From positions 10,410,855 to 10,474,854 of the forward strand of contig OZ020491.1 of assembly GCA_963971405.1 (NCBI GenBank): a stretch of DNA of 64,000 nucleotides, read 5' to 3'. Source of the stretch: Psococerastis gibbosa (Eukaryota; Arthropoda; Insecta; Psocodea; Psocidae). Made by a program: the position numbers and the translations under genes. This document shows positions 22,271 through 32,894 of this stretch, piece by piece. Every line of letters begins with the position of its first letter. Within the stretch, counting starts at the first letter, position 1. The notes under the pieces were generated by a model. It made no database searches, was not told where the DNA came from, and saw nothing but the letters and a program-made list of their open reading frames with translations.

Positions 22271-22274
22271 ACTT

Positions 22275-23630
22275 CGCTGACTATGTGGGTTCCTTTAATT
22301 TTTACTTCATCATCTTTCCCTTTTGCTTATTCTCCATTTTCCTCTTAAAGAGAATCGTTCTTTTTGTGAATTCTACTCATTAATCCTTACAAAACAAAAA
22401 ATTCTAATTTGGTAATATTTACTGATGTTTTCAATATTGAAATTTATTAACTCGCTTAACTGATATGAAGTGCTGTAAGCTATAAAGTGGTTTAAATCGC
22501 AATTTTCATCTCATATTTAGGCTCATATTTTCAACCCCTAAAAGGTCAGCTGTATGGAGTGGTAGGGAGACAGACAGAGGGTTGGCCCAGCCTCCCCTAG
22601 ACTCAAGGGATAGGCATATGGGGGAAGAATTGCACAAAAAGGACGGGGGAGATAGACTCACAGTCGGCTCGTGCTCGCTGTTGCTGTAGGTTCATCTCTG
22701 TCGCTTCTAACAGGTGCGTGATTAAAACTGTGCGATTTAAGTAGTTTAAATTGAGAGTAGGCCTACTCATCTGTCGTAAAATAGGGAAAATAATAATTAT
22801 GTAAATAAGAAAATTTTATTTTATGTTTATTTATTTTAAAATTGATTTCTATTTTCCCCAACATCATTGGCAAATGATTGCCCCTAATATGAGAAACACT
22901 TAGAAAAAAATTCTTACAAAAATTATCTGGAATGCTCCCACAATGACAATACTTGATTTGAGATAACCTACAGGCAACACTTCTTCACCATAATCTTAAT
23001 AACCCCCTCCAGCCCCCCTAGTTCACTTCTTCACTGTTTCTAATATTCTGATGATTCAGCACTACCCATGGTTCCAGCCACCCCTTCCTAACTTCGTCAT
23101 AAATCTGGTTTTAGTGCAATCCCGCTATACCTACGGTGTCGCGTAGAGTGAGGCCTGTAGGACTTACTGTCGGACCGTGAAGGACCTAAATAGGACTGCT
23201 AAATAAATAAATAAATAAATAATTAATGTTTCGTCTGAGAGCTCCTCATTCTTATTGTTCCCTGAACTAGCAACCCTCCAACTGCCATGACCATGCTGAT
23301 GAGCCCAGTTATATTTGGGCCACAATCTCAAAATAATGTAACAGAAGAAGCCAAACAAGGTAATAGGTCGTCGCCGAGATCTACGAAACCCTATCAGAAA
23401 CCAGGAACCTTTGCCTCTAACGACGACCACAAACTACGAGTAATAAATAGGAAGATAACAAAATCAGGAGAATCCATGGACTCCTGGACGAAAACAGAGA
23501 GAGGCGTTTGAGAAACAACAGCAAAATCGGTTCAATGCTTAATGTAGAAGACATACTCGGCTGAATGAAAACTGCGGGGGCGCGTTGTAAGGCTGTCAGA
23601 AGGCTACATGGCAGACAAAATGCTCAAAGC
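22275..23630. other. No recognised gene
   Basis: AT-rich at 22800-22860 and a (TAAA)n run at 23206-23224. The frame at 23287-23511 has no recognised domain; it may belong to the upstream part of the LINE remnant that follows. Confidence 0.4.
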
Positions 23631-23639
23631 AAGCATGGC

Positions 23640-23822
23640 AGAGTCGGGACACCCCCTAAACAGTTGGAAAGACGAATAAGAAACCGACCTCAGCGAGTCG
23701 GAAGTTCGTAAATGGTGTGGAGCGGCGTGTACAGCCGAGATGACTGGAAGTGTTTTATTAAGGAGGCCAAAGCTCATCAAGGGCTGTAGGGTACAACCTG
23801 TAGAGCCTGAAAAAGAAGACGA
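23640..23822 (+). mobile_element. LINE 3' remnant
   Basis: A plus-strand frame ends with VYSRDDWKCFIKEAKAHQGL then a stop, followed by GTACAACCTGTAGAGCC and a GAAAAAGAAGAC tail. The layout matches retrotransposon C-termini (RxxWxxFxxEAKAHxGL). Upstream frames are broken. Confidence 0.45.
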
Positions 23823-23902
23823 ATGGGCCGAAACGTGAAATGTGCCTGATTCTTCAGTTCTATTTTCTGACCTTGAAACCCTTTGCAGTTACGAAGGCCC
23901 TT
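23822..23902 (+). mobile_element. Element G end remnant (G5)
   Basis: Ends CCCTTTGCAGTTAC, the right terminus of family G, preceded by a fragment that includes GATTCTTCAGTTCTA. Only the edge is recognisable. Confidence 0.35.
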
Positions 23903-23904
23903 GA

Positions 23905-25375
23905 AAGCCCTTCAGGTACAGTTGACCCCCAAAAGAGTCGTCCGCATAGGAAACCCCATTGACATCACCGCTCACAAATGAGCCATTAGAAGCCGACTGT
24001 CACGCGGCGACCGTTTGCAGAAGCTCTGTTTAAACAGCTAATTTGACACTGAACTTAATTGTCCGAAGCGTCTGAAGTGGTTGAGGCCATGGTGCCTATA
24101 TAACCACCTGTTTTGGCCTTGTACCTAAGGCATAACAGGCCTATTGTGCGACGAATCCCTGATACCATAGGTCAAGTACCTGATGGGCAATAATCTAGCC
24201 TAGACATCTTATGTAAGTCGCAAAAAGGGACAGAAAGGATTGTGGTGTTCATCTAGAATTCTGAGCTTGGGGGTCAGGGATTTGGTGAAACCATGCAAAT
24301 TGTATATTGCCTTACTGTATATTCTTTAGTGAACTTATTATAATTGCTGTTAGTTTAACATTATTGCATTATTATTATTACAGTTTGTGTGTTGATTTTA
24401 CATATCAGTTGCATATTCACATCCAACGTGGGTTTACTCCCCAAGCTAGAAAACTTAATATGTGGTAGGATATTGCAAGATATGCATGGCATGGTGTGTA
24501 AAATAGTATTTGCTAAAACTGATCGTATTTTCAATATATTTTACATTGATATAGCCTAGTCTAGTATATACTTTCATAACCAAATTTTTTCTTTTATGCA
24601 GGTTAAAGGTCTTATATTTCGCACCTTTATTATAAAAATGTTACTGCTATAGGTAGGGGGGCAATTTTCTTTCACCCCATTGGGACATTAATAGAAAGAG
24701 TGAAGCCATCCTAATTTCTGATCCAATGGTTAAAAGCCCTGTATGTTTTTAATAGCCCTAGGCCCCAATAATGGTCAATTTACAAAAAAAAAAAAAAATT
24801 ATCACTAAAGTGCCCACAAGACAGTAATTAACCAAATTTAAGCTACTTCACATGTTGGTTATAACGGGCAATTACACAGAGATAAACTAAAATGGTATAC
24901 GGGCCCTAAAAAATTACAGACAAAACCCCTTAATATCTATAAATGAATCTAATGCACTCGAACTTTGTTAGTGCATCATTTATTTCAGTTTTTATGATGA
25001 CTTTTGTTTTATTTTTGGAGTTTTGTATTGTAAGACGAGGGCGTGGGAGACAAGCTAACTGTTGAGTGATGTTTTTCACCCCCTTTTGACATTAGCCGCT
25101 TCATCAAAAGCTTCACAGCAGATGGGTTCTTATGTGTTCTTGACAGAGTTATATCGGTGCACGTCAGCGTCGATGGCAAATTGGCTGCGTTCTTTGGATT
25201 ATTCCCCCTTAGGGTGCCCTACCATAGACTTTCTCTTAGGAACAGGCCAAGATTTATGTTCACCTGGTATCCAAAAAGCGGAGCGCTTTGAGTGTCAACC
25301 GTTTTTAAAGCTAGGATACTGAATACTTAACCGCTAAGCACGACTACTTTGTATCCTTACTTTATTTTGTCGGAA
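23905..25375. other. No recognised feature
   Basis: AT-rich sequence with an A run at about 24784-24798. Frames are short and without motifs. Confidence 0.5.
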
Positions 25376-25660
25376 TACAATACAATGGACCTTATAATCA
25401 CTCGACCATCTAAGTTATCGGAAATCTTTCCGACACTCTTTTCCAAAATATTACCCATGAGTGACTGTTTTTGTTGTATATTACTGCACTTTATAAATTT
25501 TATAACTATATAATAGCTTAAGGCTTGGCATCATTTTTTTTCAATTGAAATCCCGCAATTTACATTTTTTGCTCCTTCTAAAGTATCAATGGACTTTATA
25601 ATCCCTTAATGGTTTGACCCATGTGTCGGAGAATCTTTCCGGTACTCTCTTTCTCCAATA

Positions 25661-25855
25661 GATGTAGCGTAGTGGTACGGGCTCCAACTTTCACCCGAAA
25701 GGTTGTTGATTCGAGTCCTACAGCTGCTATATTTTCTGGCCATGCTTTGGAGGGCATGTAAAGCAGGCGGTCCCGGGCTTTCCTAGTTGAGTGTAAGAGA
25801 GGGCTTATAGCCCTAACTCCGCTAGGTTGCCTTAGTAATAGAACAAAAAAAAGTC
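25661..25855 (+). mobile_element. SINE family S, near full-length
   Basis: Head: GTAGCGTAGTGGTACGG (A box), TTTCACCCGAAAGGTTG, GATTCGAGTCC (B box). Body: GCTTTGGAGGGCATGTAAAG, GCGGTCCCGGGCTTTCCTAG, TTGAGTGTAAGAGAGGGCTT, CCCTAACTCCGCTAGGTTG. Tail: TTAGTAATAGAACAAAAAAA. Confidence 0.8.
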
Positions 25856-26322
25856 GATATTTATTTTTATTTATTTTATAGATTACACGTGATTCACTTT
25901 TTTTGTCTGGCTACATTTTCGATGGATCTTATAATCACTATACTTCTTGCTCACTTCTCTTCACTTCGCGGGTTGCTATTTTGGGCGATAAAGAAATTTA
26001 CTCCAACCGGGTTCTCCCAGGTGGCAATTATACTAACATTTACCACTTCTGCAATTGTTTCTTTAAAAATATACTGTTACTACAACCACATCATGCAGCG
26101 AGTAAAATTCCTTTGATGTGTCGTAGAAGTTAATTTACTTTTTTCTTTCTTCCAGGTAAGCTTTACTATGGTACCTATAGAAAACCTTCCAGTAGAGTCG
26201 ACTATATACGAGTACTTGGTAATGCAGAATAATGGTAACAATATATTTTCCTGGTGAATAGAATAGGTAGGTACCGAGCTCTAAGTGATAGTTATACTAC
26301 AAATAAAAAGCACGTTTTTTTT

Positions 26323-26653
26323 GTAACTGCAAAGGCTATCACGGCCGGAGTCAAATGACGAACCAGTAGAATCCGGGCTGATGGGGATGATCGAATTGAA
26401 ACATGACCCTCTGGGGAATTTCCATGTTGTGTTGGGAGCGAGGATCTGCTCGCTCTCAACACAACAACAACGTCCAGGTATAAAGGTCAGTGCGCAGCCC
26501 CCTACCCAGTCACTCGCTGCGGAGCTACCGAGGTACAACTGTCGAAGTCTACGCAGCGCCACTGAAGATGTCGACCGCAGATGTTGACGAAACGTTTGGA
26601 AGTTCAATTTCAATTCGACCACGGCCCATCAGCCCGAATTCTACTGGTTCTTT
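26323..26653. mobile_element. Fold-back element G, longest copy (G3)
   Basis: Left end GTAACTGCAAAGGC ... ACCAGTAGAATCCGGGCTGA. The right arm is the reverse complement of the arm at 7190-7361 and ends CAGCCCGAATTCTACTGG. Between them is about 100 bp of internal sequence. The frame of 113 codons on the minus strand crosses the arms and is a shadow of the inverted repeat. Confidence 0.7.
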
Positions 26654-26786
26654 ATCAGTTTTTTTTGTCTCCCTGACATTAAGCCTTCATTTTTTACACA
26701 AACTCATTGGCTAATTTCAAAATGAATAGCCTCATATATCATTATCCTGATAAGTGCCTAAAAATAGGAAAGTTAGTTGCCGCGTA

Positions 26787-26962
26787 GACTCGTATCTGTA
26801 CTTGGTTAAGTCATGCCTGTTTCATTGTGTTAATGGTAAGCTTGTCTCAGATTGTTCATTATTGCTTGTAGCCGGTGTAGGTTGACATCAAGGACGTATA
26901 CCAGTTTGCAAATGGCCAAAAATTCATACGGAAACAATATGAATAATGTCCGGAATCCATGG
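26787..26962 (+). repeat. Dispersed repeat E, copy 2
   Basis: The longest copy. CTCGTATCTGTACTTGGTTA is followed by CATGCCTGTTTCATTG, AAGCTTGTCTCAGATTGTTC, GGTGTAGGTTGACATC, and GTCCGGAATCCATGG. Confidence 0.6.
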
Positions 26963-27691
26963 AGTCGTTGGCATTGGACCTGCGGACTAATATTAGTCCT
27001 TCAGGACATTATTACTATTTCCAGTTGCAGATTACCATATATATATATTTCTTTTAAAAAAGGTTAATCGCATACAAACAATTCAATGAATGTATCCGAT
27101 TGACCTCTTCTGTCGCCTCACTAAGTTACCTAATAGGTACTTGTGTCTAGTTACGACACGTCTCCGATCGCATGGCGTGTAGAGGCTCGCACAAGTATAA
27201 GCACGCTACCACCTGGCCATTGAAGTCGAAGTCTTCTAAATTTATTACGTCTGAAAAGGTAGCTGTAGGAACATCAAAAAGAGAATAAGTTTAGGCTTAA
27301 GAGCGGACCATCAAGATGAGTTATACCTGCCATATCAGACGAGTATGCCAATTAGAAAAGCAAACACTTTGGTGTCTTTAGTTAGTTTAGGGTGGCTGCC
27401 TATTGAACACCGCTTCATGGGACCCAGGAACCTTGATGCAACTTCCCCGTAATTTATGGTACGTGACCATCTAACAGAAAACCTCGAAAATATAATGTTC
27501 AACATATAGGCTGATTAAACCTATTCGATCGTGTTAAATGGGAAGTATATTTTTTAAAACAATGACGATTAACAATCAGTGGCGTCGCTTCAGCTTTGGC
27601 TGCGAGGGGGAGGGGGCGGCAAACCACTTTTTACGATGCACCCTTAACAACAAATGTGGAAAAATAATTTCTAACGCCAAATTGCTTAATA

Positions 27692-28040
27692 CAGAGGTTC
27701 TCAAACTTTTTTCGTCGCGGACCCCGAAATGATATAAAATTGCATCGCGACCCACTAAATTCTAAATTGCAATTTTTACTTCGATTTCCTTCATAAAAAA
27801 AATAGCCTTACAGTCCATGGGCGTACGCAGGCCAATGCATTATCCTATTGGTCTAGCGACCTATTCTATTTAATATCGTTGGTTCCCGCCTATTTCTATT
27901 ATATATCTTTGGTTCCCACCAATCTTTAAAAAAATATATGACTTAAATTGAAAAAAACTGTCATTCAATTCAACTTTATCTAGTGTACAATATAATTGGC
28001 AGACGAGATCCCGCCGCGACCCACACTTTGAGAACCCTTG
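27692..28040. mobile_element. hAT (Charlie-like) MITE (H3)
   Basis: The ends CAGAGGTTCTCAAACTTTTT and TTTGAGAACCCTTG match the classic hAT terminus (CAGxGGTTCTCAAAC). GCTTAATA/GCTTAATG flank it (7 of 8 bases; 27684-27691 and 28041-28048). CGTCGCGGACC and CGCGACCC lie just inside. Non-autonomous. Confidence 0.8.
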
Positions 28041-28203
28041 GCTTAATGGAAGGTAAAGTCCCCCTATTTATCAACCAAATAGTCAAATTTAACGACTATT
28101 ATAAAAACATAGCCACTCTAGTATGTCAAGGTTTTTCCTACAATATTATGTATATTGTTTTGAAAACTTATTGTTTTACTTATACTGTAGGTTACGTTTG
28201 CTA

Positions 28204-28262
28204 CAGTTTTGAACAAGCTCTGTTCATCTGGATTCAACTTGGTGTGGCCGTTGCCAGTATGG
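28204..28262 (+). repeat. Repeat B fragment
   Basis: Matches the 3' portion of repeat B (TCTGGATTCAACTTGGTGTG-GCC). Confidence 0.5.
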
Positions 28263-28504
28263 CGTTTCAGGGGCGGACCCAGAAATTTCGTCAGGGCGGA
28301 GTCCCGGGTCGCCAGCTTATGTGGTTAGTTAAACCATACATGAAGTTCCCGTGGGGGGGGGGGGGAGAGATTTTAGGTACCGGTAGGCGCGAAATAGTAG
28401 GATGAGAATTCCGCATTTCCTTTAAAGCCGCGCCCCCTCCTACCCCCACCCTTTCTCACTTAGTACAGTTGTAGAAAAACTTGATGAGGATTATTACATA
28501 GGCT

Positions 28505-28699
28505 CACTGGCGGATCCACGGGTGAGGTCACGGGGGTTATGACCCCCCCCCCCCCTCCCCGTAAATGAGTAAATTCATAAGATAGTAAAACTATTTTTGA
28601 CAAAAACTATTTCTCGGGAGGGTGGGGGTATAAGCTGCACATCTATACATACAATTTGTGACCCCCCCCCCCCCTAAATTCCCACTGGATCCACCCTTG
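28505..28699. mobile_element. hAT-like MITE (H4)
   Basis: Ends CACTGGCGGATCCA and TGGATCCACCCTTG. Flanks CATAGGCT and CGTAGGCT match at 7 of 8 positions. C runs lie about 40 bp inside the left end and about 30 bp inside the right end. Confidence 0.7.
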
Positions 28700-28806
28700 C
28701 GTAGGCTAGCATTTAAGAGACAGTAATCTTCGTGGGCGTATATAGCAGTGTCATTGCCCCTGTAACAAAAATTAGCTGTAAGACCGAGCCGAAGACGGTC
28801 TTCTAA

Positions 28807-29200
28807 GGCGGGGATTCCACCGACCGGCTAGGGCTAAATAAAAAACGGTGACGTGGTAGCAGACATTCAAGACTTAGGCGAGGTTTCCACCGACCTCGCA
28901 TTGCAGAATGCAAATGACATTGATGGAAATTAGAATTTTTCTTTTTATTGAAATCTATTAAAATGTTTGTACTTAACATATCCCATGACGCCATTTTTTA
29001 ATTTTAGTTTGTTTGTTTGTGATTTTACTGTTTGATCATTGATCAATTTTAACTGTGGCATAGAGGAAAACAAACATTTCCGTCAATGTCATTTGCATTC
29101 TGCAATGCGAAGTCGGTGGAAACCGCGCCTAAGTCTTGAATGTCTGCTACCACTTCACCGTTTTAGTATTTAGCCCTAGCCGGTCGGTGGAATCCCCGCC
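28807..29200. mobile_element. Composite Harbinger-like MITE (C3)
   Basis: Near-perfect outer arms GGGATTCCACCGACCGG / CCGGTCGGTGGAATCCCC. The inner element begins GGCGAGGTTTCCACCGACC and ends GGTCGGTGGAAACCGCGCC, between CAAGACTTA and TAAGTCTTG. TAA lies at left and TTA at right. It has the best preserved symmetry of the four copies. Confidence 0.8.
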
Positions 29201-29649
29201 TTAAAGAGCTCGGATGGACCAGATGTTATCATAAGCCCGTAAAGACAGGGGTTGAAGCGGCATGACTAATGTGATCAGTATGATAGTGTGTAATGAATGA
29301 CTGACTTCATTCATGTTTAACATGATGTATATCCCTGCCACCCCCAGCGTCACCGCTTCCTAACCTTGAACTTCAATTTTTTCCGGGTTCAAATGCTCTC
29401 TCACGATCAGTTTATATTGTATATCAGACACTAATAAGGGCGGATTTTAATATTTTAGCCTCAGGCGCGGCCTTAACATTTTTTTCTGAGGGTTTTTGAC
29501 CCGAAAAATTCTAATTTAACTTTCATAGGACCCCGTATGATTTTAACCATTGTCAGCAACCCTATTATGGCGGTGTGGGATTAAGGTAACACAGGGGTTG
29601 TTTTAAACAAATAAGTGCAAAATGCGCGGCAAATTCATATTGGTAAATT

Positions 29650-29866
29650 AATATTTTTGGTGAGTTTTCAATTTTTTATCTCTTAGATGTGGACACATTA
29701 ATTAAAATTCTTATTAGGCCTATATTTCATAATTTTACCAGTACATTTTAATTAATAATAAATTAATTAATATTTTTGGTGAGTTATCAATTTTTTATCT
29801 CTTAGATGTAGACACATTAATTAAAATTCTTATTATATTTCATAATTTTACCAGTACCTACATTTT
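29650..29866 (+). repeat. Tandem duplication, 119-bp period
   Basis: AATATTTTTGGTGAGTT, TATCTCTTAGATGT and ACACATTAATTAAAATTCTT, followed by CATAATTTTACCAGTAC, occur twice with few differences. Confidence 0.8.
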
Positions 29867-29926
29867 AATGTTATTAGTATTTCCTTCAATTATAAAACAA
29901 TGCAACCATTCTCTTGTATTCCAACA

Positions 29927-30315
29927 CAGTGATCTCTCGATAATCCGACAGATATCGTACCAGACCACCGCCGGATTATCGAAAACGCCGGATTACTGGA
30001 AAATCGTGAAAAAAAGCACAGTACAGTACGTACAGTATAAGACTTGTAATAACAAACAGTACTGTATTAACAATAACTAAATGGAAGTCGTATTTTAGAG
30101 GAATAAAGTAGAGTAACAAACTCACGTCATTCCATTGAATTTGAAGTCCCGAAATAGTTCACAATAGTATCTACTTTTTTACTGAGAAAGACGACTTGGT
30201 GTTGCAGTCTTTTAAGAATCAAAATATATATTCACATCCTCAACTGCCACATTGAAAACGCCGGATTACTGGCATGGCCGCATTCGCGAAGAGCCGGATT
30301 ACAGAGGGACTGCTG
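29927..30315. mobile_element. Tigger/pogo-like non-autonomous element
   Basis: Left end CAGTGATCTCTCGATAATCC and right end GGATTACAGAGGGACTGCTG fit the pogo/Tigger terminus (CAGTxxTCCCTCT-TAATCCGG). Internal motifs GCCGGATTATCGAAAACGCC and GAAAACGCCGGATTACTGG repeat the terminus-like sequence. TA follows the right end; the left TA is not preserved. Confidence 0.65.
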
Positions 30316-30379
30316 TAATTTATTAATTTGAATTTCCCGCGCATATTTTAACACCGTCACGTGACACCTTACTAATGCT

Positions 30380-30474
30380 GTATTAAAAAATAAGCTTCGG
30401 TATTATATAAAACCAGATATTATATAAAAACCCCGGTATTATAGTAATCCCAAATCGTCTTGATCGGGCTGCTG
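30380..30474. mobile_element. D element end fragment (D4)
   Basis: TATATAAAAACCCCGGTATT, then a TCTTGATCGGGCTGCTG end that matches the D terminus. The core is absent. Confidence 0.5.
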
Positions 30475-30837
30475 GAAGAGAAACCCAATTTCTGGTTCCA
30501 ATCAATGATCCACCGAGGACGCCTTAAGATGAAAGCTCCCAAAAAGAAGGGTACGATTGAGGGTGCCGGAGCCCATTACCCTCTGTCAAATGGGATTAAG
30601 AGTGGTTGCTGATGTTTGTGTAAACCACCACTGGGGGAGCCTCAGGGGATGTACACCCTACGTGCGATATTCTACGTGACTTCATCTTATAAAATTATCC
30701 TCACTTCCTTATTTCTTATTGCACGAATTTATTTTCTTTTAAATTTTACTATCAGCATTGTAAGATGCTGTTTAAAAAAATTCATTGCGCACATATTTTG
30801 TTTAATCGCGACTCGAGTTATAATGCCAGTTGTAAAC

Positions 30838-30955
30838 CTGCCTGAGCTTGTTCATTGGCACTAGCAGTCGGTGTGGGTTGACATCGAGGAGTGAACCAGT
30901 TTTACAACGACTAGAAATTCACCCGGAAATTATACCAATACTAAAACTCGTTGCA
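30838..30955 (+). repeat. Dispersed repeat E, copy 3
   Basis: CCTGAGCTTGTTCATTGGCA, GTGTGGGTTGACATCGAGGA and GAACCAGTTTTACAA align with copy 2. Confidence 0.5.
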
Positions 30956-31011
30956 AGGTTCAATAACTTAATAAAAGTAATGCCTTCAAAAACAATGGCT
31001 TAATCCTTTAA

Positions 31012-31165
31012 CCCCCACTACGCGTTTTTCGAACAATGTCGATTCCCACAGGAAATAACGATCGCAGAGTCGTCAAAAATAGCCGTTAAATTAGCAGAAA
31101 TCCTCCTCTACATTTCAATATCTGACTTGTGGCGTTCACCAACACCAAATGAACTCCTTCCATGT
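31012..31165 (+). repeat. Dispersed repeat F, copy 1
   Basis: CACTACGCGTTTTTCG, GATCGCAGAGTCGTCAAAAA, TAGCAGAAATCCTCCTCTAC and TGGCGTTCACCAACACC. Counterparts are at 36353-36510 and 55622-55710. Class unknown. Confidence 0.5.
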
Positions 31166-31355
31166 GACTACTATTTTACGTAACTTAGCAAAACAAAATT
31201 GTATCATAAAGGAATTTAAATTGTACTCAGTTTTCTGTATATAAGATTTGCATTTTAATGGACTTCTGTTTGCAAATAAATCATTAATCATTTATTTATA
31301 TTTAGCAATCACTATTTGAACAAATCAAATCGTCTGTCCATTGTCATGTATCAAA

Positions 31356-31670
31356 ATGCGCAAAAAATGTCAAAAAAGTCTTGTGTTTGTATCGATAGTT
31401 TTGATAGCTTTATTATTGATATTTAACGAGACATTTGATGTTTACAATTTCCCATTCGATTGTATCTTAACTAATGTAAACTACAGGTCTCAGGTCACAT
31501 GCACCCATGTGCAATTTTTCAAATTTTCCGGTGTTCTCACAAAAGATACATCTACATCTCCGCGCTCAGCTATCTCAAATCAAATAAAACCATTCCATAA
31601 ACCCACGGGGTACACATCTCGACCGATTATACTCCCAGATATGAAAAGTGCAAGGGATATTCAGGCGTGA
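31356..31670 (+). CDS. Hypothetical small protein with N-terminal signal anchor
   Basis: This 104-codon frame uses the ATG at 31356, with A at -3 and -2; an in-frame upstream extension lacks another ATG. The N-terminus is basic (MRKKCQK), followed by a hydrophobic stretch at residues 8-23 (SLVFVSIVLIALLLIF), as in a type II signal anchor or an uncleaved signal peptide. The remaining 80 residues are polar with four cysteines or fewer and no domain I recognise. It lies between repeat F (left) and the 306-bp tandem array (right). No clear donor site or polyadenylation context was found. It could be a small gene, a first exon of a larger type II membrane protein, or a chance frame; homology in a related genome would decide. 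Confidence 0.3.
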   Translation: MRKKCQKSLVFVSIVLIALLLIFNETFDVYNFPFDCILTNVNYRSQVTCTHVQFFKFSGVLTKDTSTSPRSAISNQIKPFHKPTGYTSRPIILPDMKSARDIQA

Positions 31671-31977
31671 CATACTCCTCCATATGTTCATTCTGCACGA
31701 GTGACTTCAGGCACAGCATCCCAGGTATTGTCTCAAGGCCAATGTCTACCAATAATATTTATTCCTCATCCTTTTCTTTATGGGTCCTCAGGGTCTGAAG
31801 ACTTCAGGGCGGTGGGATGTCCCTAACCTTTAAGGCACGTCGCCACATATGACAGGCTTATAGGGCTTTTTATTAGTTTTCTCATTTGTTGCTAATAAAT
31901 TGTCGTACGTCCGAGCCAGGCCATTGTGGGTGTTCTAGTCTGTTTTGTGTTCGCATAATTATTTCCCATGACTCATG

Positions 31978-32890
31978 ACTTAAATAGACTACGGTAGACG
32001 CTGCTCTTTTACCTTAAGACTATGGAGCACCATTTTTCTTCAGTTCTGATTTCCTCTTGCTTTTTCTCAACTCTCTTGAGCTCTTCTCTTCTTCTGTTTC
32101 CAAGTACACTGTGTCGCCTCCTATGCCTTTATGAAACCCACGAGTAGACGTTCTGGAAATGATCAATTGACAACTACCACGATTTTGCCTCCTTCCACAT
32201 TATCATCTCTTTTCTCATCTGCTTCTCATTTTTCTTGGTAGCATTCCTCTTCTTCTTTTGTGGCAATCTGTAGGTTTGCAGCATGTCTTTTCATCTTAAA
32301 TAGACAGCATTAGACGCTGCTCTTTTTCCTCAAGACCATATACCACGAGTTTTCATCTCGCTTTTTCTCAACTCTCTTGAGCTCTTCTCTTCTTCTGTTT
32401 CTAAGTACACTGTGTCGGCTCCTATGCCCTTTATGAAACCCACTAGCAGACGTTCTGGAAATGATCAATAATTGACAACTACCACGGATTTGTCTTCTTC
32501 CACATTATCCTCTCCTTTCTCTTCCCTCTTCTCATTATTCTTGGTAGCATTTCCCTTCTTCTTTTGTCCCAATGTGTTGGTTTGCAGCATGTCTTTCCAT
32601 CTTAAATAGACTATAGTAGAAGCTGCTCTTTTTCCTCAAGACCATGGAGCACCATTTCTTCGCAACTCTCTTGAGCTTTTCTATTCTTCTGTTTCTAAGT
32701 CGGCTCCTATGCCCTATATGAAACCCACGAGTGGATGTGCGGGAAATGATCAATTGACAACTACCACGATTTTGTCTTCTTCCACATTATCATCTTCTTT
32801 CTCGTCTGCTTCTCAATATTCTTGGTAGCTTTCTTCTTCGTCTTTTGTCGCAATCTATTGGTCTGCAGAAAATCTTGCCATTTTTTTCCT
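31978..32890. repeat. Three tandem units of about 306-316 bp
   Basis: Units start at about 31978, 32295 and 32601 with CTTAAATAGAC. Each contains CTCAACTCTCTTGAGCTCTT (or an eroded form), TTCTGTTTC-AAGT, GGCTCCTATGCC, GGAAATGATCAATTGACAAC and TTCTTGGTAGCATT. Units 1 and 2 are more alike than unit 3, which lost about 15 bp. Lys/Glu-rich minus-strand frames exist but are broken in each unit. Confidence 0.8.
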
Positions 32891-32894
32891 GTCT

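Noticed and set aside
27983..28405. 140-codon plus-strand frame
   Set aside because: It crosses the end of MITE H3, a repeat B fragment and a G-rich run. The peptide has no coherent domain.
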